Shown here piece by piece: positions 45,801 to 57,941 of a stretch of DNA of 64,000 bases (position 1 is its first letter; each line of letters opens with the position of its first letter). Position numbers and translations under genes: made by a program. The notes under the pieces were generated by a model. It had not been told where the DNA came from. It saw nothing but the letters and a program-made list of their open reading frames with translations, and ran no database searches. The stretch spans positions 13,751,501 to 13,815,500 of the forward strand of contig NC_080727.1 in assembly GCF_019097595.1 (NCBI RefSeq), in the 5' to 3' direction. Origin of the DNA: Hemibagrus wyckioides (lineage: Eukaryota; Chordata; Actinopteri; Siluriformes; Bagridae).

Positions 45801-47188
45801 CAGCTACAACTACATTGTTGCTCTTATTGCATATTATTTTTAAATGAATCTATTATGTAGAACCATATATGCTTAGAAATCATACTTTTTTTTAATGTTT
45901 CACTGGTGCTAAAGGTTTATATACTGTAGAAATGAAAATTAAGTGTTGTTAATAAGTACTAGAAATGGAAATAAAAAGTTTCAATCAGTATATTATATAA
46001 GGAAGGTCGATTTTAAGCCACACCCCTTTTCTGTGAATGAGGTGGAGTCACAACAAACTGAGCAAAACAGGGTGCAAGAAAAGTTTTATTCCTGGTGAAG
46101 GTGGCAATAGATACATTGCCATTGCCATACTGGACTCCAACAAGGTTACTTCGGTTACACACAATTAAACGAACATGACAAGTGTTTTATTTGGACCTGC
46201 AACATAAGTATGACCTCTCTGGCCCCCTGCAGCATTTCCAATCCTAAAACGGAGTGACTCTCTGTCAGAACAAGGTTTTAGGAGACTTATTTATTCAACT
46301 ATCCTTTAATGAATACAATGAAGGCTTGTATAATACTTTTTTTAATGTTAGATGCCAGATGTCTGACAGGTTCTAGGAATTAAGATGAAGATTTTGAGAT
46401 GTATTATGGCACACTAAGTATAAGCACTCTTCAGAAAAAAAGTTCTTTAAGATTTATTGAATAATTAAGACGCACATAACGGATCCCATAACCCATAACT
46501 GAGGACCCTTAATGGTGTAGCATTCTAGACTGAGTCACACTAACATCTAACTAGCTCGCTAAAATGTAAAGCTTGTTGAAGCTGAAGGGCATTTCAGAAA
46601 GGCATTTCATGATAAGATGCATCTGAGCTGATGTATGCATGTGAACACTCTCTAGACCAACAGCTCCGGCCTTCATAATGATTTCTACTAAACTACAAAA
46701 AAGCTTCGAATTTAGTATAAATAGTATCTTATCCCTCATTTTCCTCTTTGTTTGAGTACACATTTGCTTTCACAGCATAAAAATTCAAATAATTAAGAAT
46801 AATAAACACCTAAACTGTGATAACCCTGTATGTGAGTAGTACAGGTTATGCGCACAGAACTCACAGAGGTCACAATATTCCCATTGTGTTGTGTAAATCT
46901 CTAGCAGAGACACTGTCCTGCACTACGGTTAGGTCTTTACTAATGGAGGCTAATCTGTCAACTGTCACGAGCTTTACAATGGTGAGAACATTTCCCTCAT
47001 CCATTCACAGCAAACCCCAAACGCCAGTCCCCCTACCGTAACTCACAGTCCTGCACACGCTACTTACACCAAAACTAAAACTATTCATTCAGCTTTAAGA
47101 TCCACAACATGAATGTGATTAGACTTAGAATTTTAAATATATAGGAGACAGAGGAGCTTATGAAGACAGTGGGGAAAGACCTTGACCT
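45801..47188. other. Unassigned intergenic sequence
   Basis: No gene, RNA or known repeat recognised in about 1.4 kb; AT-rich. Confidence 0.45.
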
Positions 47189-47225
47189 GTAGGTAGGTAG
47201 GTAGGTAGGTAGGTAGGTAGGTAGG

Positions 47226-47320
<95 letters not shown>

Positions 47321-47425
47321 GTAGGTAGGTAGGTAGGACGGAAGGAAGGAAGTAAGGAAGGAAGGAAGGAAGGAAGGAAGGAAGGAAGGAAGGAAGGAAG
47401 GAAGGAAGAAACAAACAAACAAACA
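47189..47425 (+). repeat. Compound GGTA / GATA / GGTA / GGAA / ACAA microsatellite
   Basis: Ordered blocks: GGTA (47189-47228, about 10 units), GATA (47227-47320, about 23 units), GGTA again (47321-47336), GGAA with a TAA interruption (47338-47408), and ACAA (47409-47425). Three minus-strand frames of 91-132 codons across it encode Leu-Pro-Ser-Thr and Ile-Tyr-Leu-Ser runs and are artefacts. Confidence 0.95.
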
Positions 47426-47499
47426 ATGGACAATCAGTAACATTAATTGAAAAGTAATGTAATAAAATGTGGACCTCACCTGAAGGGCTGAGATTATTT

Positions 47500-47930
47500 G
47501 ACATGACTCATTAAATGCCCCAAAGGCAAAAGATCTGAGGAGATCATGCTGGATCCACAGTGTCTGACCTGGGCATTGGCTCGGCAGAAATGTTTATCAC
47601 ACTTTGGGCATTTATAAACTGAGGGAGTGCATTAAACGCAGGAGGTGTCAGTGCATGCTGATGGAAGGAGCAGCTCTGCTTTCCCAGCTTTATGCAGATG
47701 AGCACATGGGGTCAGGCAGCCTATACACTCTCCCTTACAGCCACCACATACTGATTAGTGATGTGCTCTTCATGAACACGTCAGCGCTTTCACTTGACTC
47801 TTTTGGGATTGCAGTGTGCGCCGACTCGCATGTTACACATGCAGTGCGGTTTAATCAAAATGTTTCATCTGTAATATCTCAGCTGTTCGCTTGTATGAAT
47901 GATGGATTGTGTGTTTGACTCCTACAGGGC
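47500..47930. promoter_or_regulatory. Candidate conserved non-coding element
   Basis: Unique block with CACACTTTGGGCATTTATAAAC, GCATTAAACGCAGGAGG, CTTTATGCAGATGAGC and GTTACACATGCAGTGCGG. A plus frame of 104 codons (47604-47918) has no recognised domain. Role inferred. Confidence 0.33.
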
Positions 47931-48764
47931 ACAATAACTCTAGTGCAGGATTAGCAACTAACAAGTCACTTATGTCTCATGTCTGTGATTCATTAAGAAT
48001 ATTTATTTCCTTTTACTCACATTTTCAACAAGCAGCATGAGCCCTCCTGTCTCACATACATCAAACAGCTGAGGGTCACAAACACAGCAGGGCATAATAA
48101 CTCTGCATTAACATGTGGCTTGTAGTTTGTCTCTTATGATAACTGCTACTGCTGCTGTTAATGCTTGCTGATAGGTGCTGTGCAGCATTGTTTTATGTTG
48201 AGTTCAGATGAGAAACAGTAACCACAATGCATAGAGGCACCAGTGATCTCCACTATGTCCTACCAAGCTTCATTTTTCTTCACAATGTCTGAATGTAATT
48301 AAGATGAAACCTTGGTTATGAGTCTTTCTTCAGCTGCAAAAAAAGGGGAGCCAGCAACTAGGAAATAAAGCTGTCATTTGGGACTGAAGAAATACACAAA
48401 ACAAAATTGGTCAGAGAAATTATATGAGTCAATTGTTGGGCTTTACTGTGTCATATCTTGAAATTGTAAGAAAGAACATCACTGAAATTGCGGCTCTGTG
48501 GGAAAAAAATGCTCATCTATTGCTTCATAACTTTGTAATGTGAACTTAGGGTTGCAACGCAGGAATGCTAAATTATGTGTTATGTGTTATTCTGTTTATT
48601 ACAAGCTAGAGTAAGATTTTCTGAATCCACAGTTTCAGCCTCAGTTAAGAAAAGAAGAACAAACACTGATCGAAATGATCCGCTTGGTGGTCAGATAATC
48701 CGATTTCCTAAGAGCTAGCCTTATTCCCATATGCATCCCATAGGTCAGTGATGCATACACACCT
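47931..48764. other. Unassigned intergenic sequence
   Basis: No gene or known repeat recognised. Confidence 0.45.
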
Positions 48765-49290
48765 GGTTGTCCAAATGATGTAAGAGAAAACCTGATTTAT
48801 ATGACCAGGCCACCTTCTTCCATTGCTCCATGGTCCAGTTCTGATGCTTACATGCTCAGCCCCTTTAACTGGTGGACTGGAGTCAGCTTGGGCACTCTGA
48901 CCGTTCTTCAGCTACACAGCCCTTTTTGCAGTAAGCTGTGATGCACTTTGTGCTCTGATACTTTTCTATCAGAGCCAGCATTCACTTTCTCAGCAATTTT
49001 TGCTACAGGAACTCTTCTGAGGTATCTCCCCATGTGCATCAGCTTTGGGTGTTCATGGTCCTGTTACTGGTTCACCTGTTGTCCTTGGACCACTTTTGGT
49101 AGACACTAACCCCTGCATACCAGGAACACAGCACACCTGCTGTTTTGGAGATGCTCTGACCCAGTTTTCTAGCCATCACAATTTGGCTCTGATCAAAGTC
49201 ACTGAAATCCTTACACTTCTTCCAACACATTAACTTTGAGGACTGTTCATTTGCCGCCTTATATATCCCAACCCTTGACACGTTCAAGAT
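48765..49290 (-). mobile_element. Tc1-like transposon fragment, N-terminal half of transposase
   Basis: Minus-strand remains of the same family as 41645-42085. The frame 49287-49072 encodes K-D-F-S-D-F-D-Q-S-Q-I-V-M-A-R-K-L-G-Q-S-I-S-K-T-A followed by V-S-V-Y-Q-K-W-S-K, the first helix-turn-helix of a Tc1 transposase. Continuing leftwards (to about 48765), the reverse complement gives the second DNA-binding half and the start of the catalytic core around the AACTGGACCATGGAGCAATGG word. The left part of the element, including the C-terminal catalytic residues, is gone, and so are clear terminal repeats. Confidence 0.8.
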
Positions 49291-49369
49291 AATTCATGTG
49301 AGGGTGGATTGATGTAAATGCTTTTGTGACATGTAAAATGCATCTTCTTCTTTGTTTCATTGGGAAGTC

Positions 49370-50025
49370 AATGAGTTTTTATCCGATTGTTTACCATCTC
49401 ATCCACAGCCGAGTCATCCTGTTCCAGAGAAAATATTTTCCAGTCTGACATCTTTGCTCTCAACAGGGCTCTCTGTTTAGCGCTGCATACAGGAAATCTT
49501 TCATCAGTTTAACAATAACAGAAAAAAGTGAAGGCTTCACACTGTGTCTCTCTCTGGTGAGTAGAAAGCTGCATTCGGTTACGTGGCAGTCCATAATTCC
49601 ACCATTGCACCCTGCGAAGAGTTAATACACACACACATGCTAATGAAGTGAAACCTATCGCTCCCCCAGCGAAGGACGCCTGCTGTTTAATTACCTTTTA
49701 AAAAGTCGTTTGATAGTCGCACACGGGGAGCTGCGTTTTCAGGGGAACAATGACGAGCCTGTCGAGAGCTCAGAGGTTTGTCTTTCAAATCAAAGCCATG
49801 ACGTTGATGATGCCTTTTGGGAGACAGGGGAAACGTGTGTAAAGGTTTTCAAAGCAGCAGGAGATGAGCTTGACTGCTCAAACCTTTTTATGGTTTCTGT
49901 TTTACAGCATTCTTGTGCAGGGCTTTTATCTTTCAACTCACCAGATAAACTTAGATCCAATAAAAATGGCACAAAACATGACACAAAAAACATCAAAAAC
50001 CACAACCATTTCTGCAAATGAGTTG
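49370..50025. promoter_or_regulatory. Candidate conserved non-coding element block
   Basis: Unique block between two Tc1 fragments, with CTCATCCACAGCCGAGTCATCC, TTTAGCGCTGCATACAGG, GGTTACGTGGCAGTCC, CATGCTAATGAAGTG, TGTTTAATTACC and GACGTTGATGATGCC words. Frames on both strands between 49710 and 50021 overlap without domains. Role inferred. Confidence 0.36.
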
Positions 50026-50029
50026 CTCA

Positions 50030-50275
50030 TGTCTGTAATAATGGACCACTTTTGGTGGACTCTAACCCATGCATACCAGGAAACACAGCACACCTGCTGT
50101 TTTGGAGCTGCTCTGACCCAGTGATCTAGCCATCACAGTTTAGCTCTGGTCGAATGTCACTCAGATCCTTATACTTGCCTATTTTTTCTTCTTCCAACAA
50201 ATCAACTTTGAGAACTGACTGTACTGTTCACTTGATGCCTCATATATCCCACCCCTTGACAGGTGGGATATATGA
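50030..50275 (-). mobile_element. Tc1-like transposon fragment ending in a perfect hairpin
   Basis: Shares GGACCACTTTTGGT, CATACCAGGAAACACAGCACACC, CTGCTGTTTTGGAG and CTCTGACCCAGTG with the fragment at 48765-49290, on the same strand. Only the transposase N-terminal end and its leader are kept. The right edge carries a perfect 13-base inverted repeat (50241-50253 and 50262-50274). Confidence 0.75.
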
Positions 50276-50410
50276 TGTTGGACACTTTCTCTAACTGGTT
50301 TGAGAGCTGGGCATCATGTGTAATGACTTCCTAAAATGAAGGTGTAGTAGGTTGCAGGTTTGTGTGGGAGTCAGGAATGAAGGGTGTCTTTCAGAGACAA
50401 ATCGTCACAT

Positions 50411-50430
50411 GAAAGAAAGAAAGAAAGGAA

Positions 50431-50492
<62 letters not shown>

Positions 50493-50673
50493 GGGATATT
50501 AGAGGAAGGAAGGAAGGAAGGAAGGAAAGAAGGAAGGAAGGAAGGAAGAGAGGAAGGAGGGAAGAAAGGAAGGAAGGAAACACAAGAAGAGGGGAAAAGA
50601 AAGAGAAAATAAGTAAAAATGGCAAAATTATTTGAGATAGATAAACTAAATTATTTAAGAAGGAGTGAAAGTG

Positions 50674-50756
<83 letters not shown>

Positions 50757-51722
50757 AAAAGAAAGAAAGAACAAATGGAGCTCAGGTGAAGTCATGATCA
50801 GTGTCAGAAGTTTGCATTGTTACTGTCACAGTGGAAATTCGAGGCTCCTGTAGCTAATAAGAAGTCAGAGATGCTTCTAGCTAACAGATTATCTTTATCG
50901 GCAGTGTTTGAGGAAAAGGCACCGTTTGGTGAGTTCACATTTTTCCCTAATCTGTGTTTCTCAGCGTTCCTGCATCATGTGTGCTGTCATGGTGGACTGA
51001 GGGCCTGCAAAGTTCACGTCGTCTCCATCCCCCTCGCTGTGCAGGAATGACTCAGTCCCGCTCAGCCGTGTTTGTGGAGCGCTCAGAAGAAGCTCGTAGC
51101 TGTGTGGTAATGTCAACGCTAATGTTATGATTACTCGGGCCGAGGGCCTTTGATGACACGGTTAATGAGAAGTCTCGGGGTCCAGCCCAGCAGGGTGAAG
51201 TCCAGACCTCCCACATCAAACACACTCTCCGCTAGCCAGCCGTCCACCCACGTTCCCCATCTCAGCACACTGCTCTGGAAAAATCACAGTTCTCTGGAGA
51301 GATTCCCATTTCTCCAAGCCACAAGAGGATTCCAAGCTGTACCACCACACGTGCACGTCTGCAGCCTGAGCATCAGCTGCTAACAAAAATACAGATCATT
51401 ATGAACATAATGCTATCCATTATATCTACATGAGGAAAGAGATTTTCTGAGTAAAGAAGATGCACGCTGCTGTAGATCCTGCATCTGCAAGGAGGTGAAC
51501 CTGAAAACATACTTATAAGTCATAAAAGATTCACAAAAACAAAATAAAAATCAAATCTGTTTCAATGTTCATGATTAAAGAAAAATGGTGATTAGAAAAG
51601 GAGTGGAGGCTGTGGAGACAAAATAAAGAAGAGAAACTGATAAAGAAAGTTTAGCTGTGTGAGCTAAATGTGACAAAAGTCATTAGAATGACGTGAAATA
51701 TAACAAAAAAAAACAAGCAAGC

Positions 51723-51758
<36 letters not shown>

Positions 51759-51774
51759 GAAAAAGAAAGAGAAA

Positions 51775-51846
<72 letters not shown>

Positions 51847-51999
51847 AAAAGAAAAATGAATGGATGGATGGAGGGATAAAATACAATTGTTGAATTAAAA
51901 GAAAAAGAAGGAAACAAAAAAAGAAAAAAAGAAAGTGAAGAAATTAAATTTAAAAAATGGAAAGAAGATGCAGAGAACGAAATACAGAGAGAAAACCAT

Positions 52000-52083
<84 letters not shown>

Positions 52084-52251
52084 ACCGTGATTTGGGAAAA
52101 AAAAGAAGCAAAACATACAAAATAAAAAGAATGAAAAAGGAAGAATTAAAATGAAAATGCTGATTGATAGAGATCAAGAAAATAGTAATAATAATACTGA
52201 TAATAATACTGATAATAATAATAATAATAATAACAATAATAATAATAATAA

Positions 52252-52282
<31 letters not shown>

Positions 52283-52283
52283 C
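50411..52283 (+). repeat. Cluster of long purine microsatellites (GAAA/GGAA/GAA)
   Basis: Four GAAA runs on the plus strand: 50411-50490, 50674-50770, 51723-51854 and 52000-52083. A GGAA run lies at 50501-50578 and an AAT-then-GAA run at about 52182-52282. Between them, 51540-51720 and 51890-52000 are also strongly A/G-rich. Every run has purines on the plus strand. All poly-Lys/Glu/Arg or poly-Phe/Leu/Ser frames here are artefacts. Confidence 0.95.
50830..51400. promoter_or_regulatory. Candidate conserved non-coding element inside the purine cluster
   Basis: A unique, balanced-composition block lying between purine runs. It includes CACCGTTTGGTGAGTTCAC, GTTTGTGGAGCGCTCAG, GTCAACGCTAATGTTATGATTAC and GGTTAATGAGAAGTCTCGGG. 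Role inferred. Confidence 0.33.
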
Positions 52284-52432
52284 ATTTGGAGGAAAAGAAG
52301 TTGTATGAATGTGTTTAATGAATAACATGAATGTTTAGACAGCAGAGCACAGGGTTGGGGATACTTTAAAGCTGATAATCTGTCTGATGTGGGAGATGAG
52401 CTGCCTCATGGGACTGGTCAGGACACAGACTC

Positions 52433-52463
<31 letters not shown>

Positions 52464-54460
52464 GACAAAGTGATGTCTCTCACGTGTCCTCTCATAGAGC
52501 TGGGACACACTAAGCTCCTCACAGGGATTTACTGTAGCCGTAGCTTGAAAAGTCAAGGAGCTGAGATAATGAGAAGAGGGATGGAGGAGACAGAGGAACA
52601 TGAAGAACAAAAGGAGATGATCTAAGCCTTCAATTAGCCTGTGCAGATCAGCATGTCACTCTAACACACAGCTCAACTCTCCATTACACATAAACACACG
52701 CATACAGTATACACACATATAGTCTCTAGGGGTGGAACACACTGCTACTGTATCTGTTAGCGCTCTAATTATTCCTAACTGTGTTCGTGTTCGAGTTTAA
52801 ATCCAAAGTGGGAGTAGGAAACATTACTGAATTGCACTTCAAATTTTTTATTGGTCCTACCACCCAAAATATAAACAAGTTACTATCCTAATTTAAACCA
52901 TCGTGACCCTTAACAGCAGTTATACGTTTACATTAATGATCATGATCTTTGTTTTACTTCATACTCGCGCTCTTCATGCATACACTCACATTGCATAAAA
53001 GTAAACAAATCAGTCTCAGTGGGATCGCAAATGTCTGCCCTTTCTAGCAATTGAGTGCTCCTCCTAATCATTTCTGTATTTACACTCATTTAGAACTGAA
53101 TAATGCTTTTGTTTCTGGTTACATTTCTAATACACAATAACACACTGCTAATAATACAGCAGCACATGCTCAGACTCTGACCCAGACCAGCTCTTATGTT
53201 TTCTTCTTCTTCTTTTGTTTTTTCCAGGCCCACTTCTAAAAGGTTTACTCAGCTTTGGAGTCACAGATGGTCTGTCCGATCAGAAAATCACTCAAGAAAA
53301 TATTATTATAGGCCTGACCTTTGTTTGAAAGTGTTCCCATTGAGTGTTTGGGCGATCCCTGTAGCCCTGAGAAATTATCTATCTGATCAAAGCACAGCCA
53401 TGAGCTCTACAAAACCACTAAAGGCCAAGCAGGAGCGTGTGCTTCATTATCCTGCTGTACTAATATATAGAGCTAACGCAAATAAACAACCCTTGAAAAT
53501 GCACGTCCTGATTTCACAGCCTGAATTCCATTATGTGACATCACCATGAACAATTTTTCGTGTCCCCTCAGGATAAAAATACTGCCTGTACTGTAATTAG
53601 ACAACATATTCGCTTATAAACTACCACACTGTTTTCTTTCTCCTGATTGGTCAGAACAACACAGATCTGAAAGTAGTTTGGCTGTAGGGCACGTTTTTTT
53701 ATCACTTTTCTGGAAGGAGACTGATTTTAGCATTTATGGAAGGAGTCTGAGTCTGAGATCTTTAGTCTGGTGTCAAGAGATATATTGCATGAGGATTGAA
53801 AAGGCTTGGTAAAGCCAGGTACATCACTTTTTTGTCCTTTGTATAGTTGCTGGTGTGATTGGAGGCAGGTGTGCATGATCAAAAGTCTGGCGTCTGTGAA
53901 CATGACAAAGTTCTTGTGCTTTGGGAAGTGTAGTCTGAGTCATGTTTGTAGGCTGGCATGTGTTCTGGGAAACTGAGTTCTCTAAGAATGCAGCAGTTGA
54001 CCTGACAACATTGTGTTGTATTTATATCGTATTATTATTATGAAAGAAGGGGGAAAAAAGTTTGGTATGGGAATGACTGTTTATAAGTGTTATTACGCAA
54101 AGTGTAACAAGTATATTTATTAAATGTATTATGGTTTTATGAATGCAAAATAATATGCATTCATCTTTGTTAAATAAAAAAATTTAATCATTGCCAAATT
54201 GCTGTGGTATAAGAGAAATAAAACTCAAAAAATAATCAACAGCATTACAGTACAGGGGATTATGTGTAACTGCTTCAGAAAACCATCCCACTGGTTGATT
54301 ATTTTCTGATAATAGCACCACACTGAGGGTCATGTCTTACTTTTGTCTACAGCAGTAGCTATCTGAGCTAGCTAAGTTTGTGAGCAAGCTAGTGTGAGCA
54401 AAAAAGGAAGCATAAGTGAGAGCGAAAGAAACACACATAAAAAAAATAGTCAGCTTCACT
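52284..54460. other. Intergenic sequence with GT microsatellite
   Basis: A GT run lies at 52433-52463. The piece 53190-53560 is unique, with a plus frame of 117 codons (53196-53549) that lacks recognised domains. The rest is unassigned. No gene can be supported. Confidence 0.4.
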
Positions 54461-55175
54461 GGTGACACTTTAGAATAACAGTGTCACCTGAATTAATACT
54501 GAGTTAGGGTATGTACTAATCACAAACTAAACCACCATAAGTACATGTAAAGATGCTTCTCAATTAATGTGTTAATGTACACATGGGGGTAAACTTAATT
54601 TTCACACTGTATAACAAATATGAATTAAAAGTGCATTATTTCAAATTGTTTATATGTTATTGCCCTATGCAGTTGTGTACACAAAAAATCATTATATGAT
54701 GCTAGATTTCTTTCACTATTTACACTGACTTATAGAACACTGAAAGACGTTCTAATAATAAGCTCCTGTCATTTCATCTAAACATGTTTTGCGTCATTCT
54801 CCATTTATTTCTCTTCATATCCCACTGAAGTACTAGTATGTACTCTGGGTGGCTCGGGTCCAGGGATCTGCTCCTTCATCAACAAGGACGAACAATTTAA
54901 AATGGTGCATGTTTAATTCATAACACTTCTTCAAGAGCATGATTGATTTAGTATAGCTCTACATGTTCATTAATGCATTACCTAACAAACATGTCCTAGC
55001 GTGTACTTGAGGTGGACGTTATTCACACATGAATTTATGAGAGTCATGTTGGAGTTAGCTTTTCATTAGTATGTGATTAGCTCATGCCTTAACTCATCAT
55101 TAGTTCATGAATAAGTGCGTATTAATTTAGGTATTAGTGCATGATTATTCGTGTAGTTATCTATTTCTTGCTTGT
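54461..55175. mobile_element. MITE-like element with long imperfect inverted repeats
   Basis: Left part reads GGTGACACTTTAGAATAACA then CACCTGAATTAATACTGAG and GTACTAATCACAAACTAA. The right part read in reverse complement gives ATAACTACACGAATAATCATGC, then TACCTAAATTAATACGC and GAGCTAATCACATACTAATG. So left and right arms share CCTRAATTAATAC and CTAATCACA in the same spacing when inverted. There is no coding capacity. This is the structure of a non-autonomous DNA transposon, about 0.7 kb. A related short copy lies at 32700-32880. Confidence 0.55.
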
Positions 55176-56025
55176 ATTATCAGGACTGTGAGCATGCTAG
55201 GTAGCAGAGTTTGTTGGTGTGAGGCAGACGTATGCTGCATTTATTGAGAAGCAATTCCAATTTTACCAATTCACAGATTAAATGTTGTTGTGTACATCTA
55301 AAAAAAGTGTCCCAGAGTGTCCTAAAATCCTGTCACAATCTGCCATACAGTCAGTGCAACGTTATAGCATAAACACACGGCCATACACAAATGTTAAATG
55401 TTTTCTTATTCATTCAAAAATTTCACACCCAGTCTCAATAAAGGTGTCGAATTCGTTCCACCGCTCCTGATTTCTCAGACTCCAGCATATTTCCCATCAG
55501 ACTGAGGCAGACAGAAGACATGCAGTGTTTTCCAGAACAGCAGTAAGCTCTCTTTACCTCTTCTTTAGTCTCAGCATTATAGAATCTGTATGCAAAATTT
55601 TTGTCAAATGAAATGTGCACTATTTTACCGTAAATTCGATTTACAATGCACTTCTATAGACAACATTCACTTTCATGCTTGAAGTCTATTTAAGTATATT
55701 CAGGAGTTTGCTCTTTTGTACTTTTCCATGACCGGGAAATTTGTGTTCTTCTATTTTGTCTGTCCTTCACAAGGCATTTATTTGTCACTTTCTTTGCCCT
55801 TAACTTTAAAAATGTCCTCTGTTTGGACATTGATAAATGGATTGTCCTGTCTGGGAACATGAAAGAATCTGTTATGTTTGCGCAGGGAGAAAAAACGTCC
55901 CCTAAAGTTTGTGTGAGGTTCTGCTCGAGCGATGAACATCCGTCCGCAAATGTACATCAAAGAGACGTTTTAAATGGCGAGTCTTGGGAAGTATATTTAA
56001 TCACTCAGTGTGAGAGTCGCTAAAG
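55176..56025. other. Unassigned intergenic sequence
   Basis: No gene or known repeat recognised. Frames at 55778-55960 (minus) and 55823-56023 (plus) overlap each other. Confidence 0.4.
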
Positions 56026-56027
56026 CC

Positions 56028-56330
56028 ACACTGTGTGTGTAATAGCATGTTTTTACATCCTAGTGGGGACCAAAATACCCATAATTGATAGTTTTGACCT
56101 TGTGGGGACATGTGGCTGGTCTACATGAGGAATTTGTACAATAGTTCAGCTGGTGTTTAAAAATAAATAATTAAACAGAGCTGTATTCGCTACTGAAGCT
56201 GTATGATGATTTTTAATCATTTTCTCCACAAGCTATGGTTTACATTGTCAAGAATGAAGGAGAGAGTGTGTGAGTGAAGCACAACAAATAAAGTCAGTTT
56301 TTGTGCCTTTGTGTTTGGAGGTGCTAAATC
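56028..56330. repeat. Dispersed fish repeat (GTGGGGACCAAAA type)
   Basis: CATCCTAGTGGGGACCAAAATACCC, TTGACCTTGTGGGGACATGTGGCTGGTC and CATGAGGAATTTGTAC follow the order of a repeat found widely in teleosts, in which a GTGGGGAC word recurs two or three times. The right boundary is approximate. Confidence 0.55.
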
Positions 56331-56587
56331 CTACTTAGGAACATGGGAACTATGAACATGGGAAAAGTCAGGGTTGAGTTTTGATATAGGTGTTGCTGCT
56401 ACAGTTTAAAACATTATCTTAGGAAATCTCATGCATAAATAAATGTTGTAAAATAGCAGTGAGTCAGTTATAATACAGTACATTTAAGTTTAAAGTGTTA
56501 TACAGTATAACGTGCAATACCTCGTAATGTCTAACATTACATTCAAAATGATATATGAAACATGAGTATGAATTCATAATGCCATTT

Positions 56588-56687
56588 TATATAATATAAT
56601 ATAATATAATATAATATAATATAATATAATATAATATAATATAATATAATATAATATAATATAATATAATATAATATAATATAATAT
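56588..56687. repeat. ATAAT pentanucleotide microsatellite
   Basis: About 20 uninterrupted units of ATAAT over 100 bases. The flanks are AT-rich without a gene. Confidence 0.95.
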
Positions 56688-56689
56688 TT

Positions 56690-57655
56690 TGACATACAAA
56701 CACTGGAGACCCTGAGGTATCTGTGTCACAAGACATAATGAATTACATCACACAAATTTGTTTCTCAAATTCTACTCACCTTCAATGTATATAACATAAC
56801 AGGGCCTTAAACTGTACCAACATTTCATGTGATGGGCATAGTTTTTCATTTTTTTTAAATAATTTAGTAAGATTTCATTTTAATACATGATCTCCAAGGT
56901 CATATTAAAATAAGAACGTCAACAGTAACACAATATACAACTGTACAATGCAATAAAATTCATTTTCATATTTTCATATTATACTGTAATAATTATAGTT
57001 ACACGCATTACTATTATTACTAGACACAATATTTCATAATAGGTCAATAGGCTAGGTCATTACAGGAATAAATCTGTGGAGCCATCTTTTACATCTGAAT
57101 AAAATAAATCACTTTAACATTATAATGCTGTATGAAAGCACTTCAAACTGGAAATATTCCCTACAGTGAATCTTAAACTTTGTATACATTATTTACAGTA
57201 TTTCTTATTGTATCTTTTTGTATTTGAAAGCACATATTTATGTCCATCCTTGAGATTTTGCATCAAGCTATTACTAGTTTGTATACAATTTAAATCAATC
57301 AATAAGGTTATTAGTATTGATGTTGTTAGTAGTAGCAGTAGTAGTGTATTTCTGTAAGATTTCTCCCTAATGCTTGTACAGTCTGGGTTTTTTATTTAGA
57401 TTTTAAACTGTGCAGCTCTTTAATTGTTCAGGACTGTATTGTATTTTGGTTTATTGTTCTGGTATTTATTGCATCCTGCTGATGAATGTTGATTAACATT
57501 AGTATTGGGTGTCAGGGTCAGATTTTTTTTTTTTCAGTTAATCTGTTATTAGTAGCTTAGCCTATAGCTACTGATGCATGTAAACCTGTGTCCTTAATTT
57601 ATAAATGAGCTTTTCTAATACATTAAATAAAACAAATTTTTAAGTGTGACAAGCT
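56690..57655. other. AT-rich intergenic sequence
   Basis: No gene, RNA or known repeat recognised. Confidence 0.45.
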
Positions 57656-57657
57656 CT

Positions 57658-57659
57658 AT

Positions 57660-57702
<43 letters not shown>

Positions 57703-57902
57703 TTCATAGAAAAATGAATGAATGAAATTGATGAAAAACTGAATCTCTGATTTCTTTAATGTAGGATCTTCCTGCAGAAATAGCTGAATGTACAGTTCAT
57801 TCTCCAAATACATGAGGTCAGAAAACTGTCCAGTAATTCAGTATGTGTCCTATAGATGTCAGTGTAAGAAGTTAGTATGTGGTTCTGTATACACACACAC
57901 AC

Positions 57903-57938
<36 letters not shown>
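57658..57938. repeat. TTTA and AC microsatellites
   Basis: TTTA tetranucleotide run at 57658-57703 and an AC run at 57891-57938 (one CGC interruption), separated by unassigned sequence. Confidence 0.9.

Positions 57939-57941
<3 letters not shown>

Noticed and set aside
47081..47504. Three overlapping minus-strand frames with Ser/Leu/Tyr/Pro repeats
   Set aside because: Translations of the GATA/GGTA/GGAA array, not repeat proteins.
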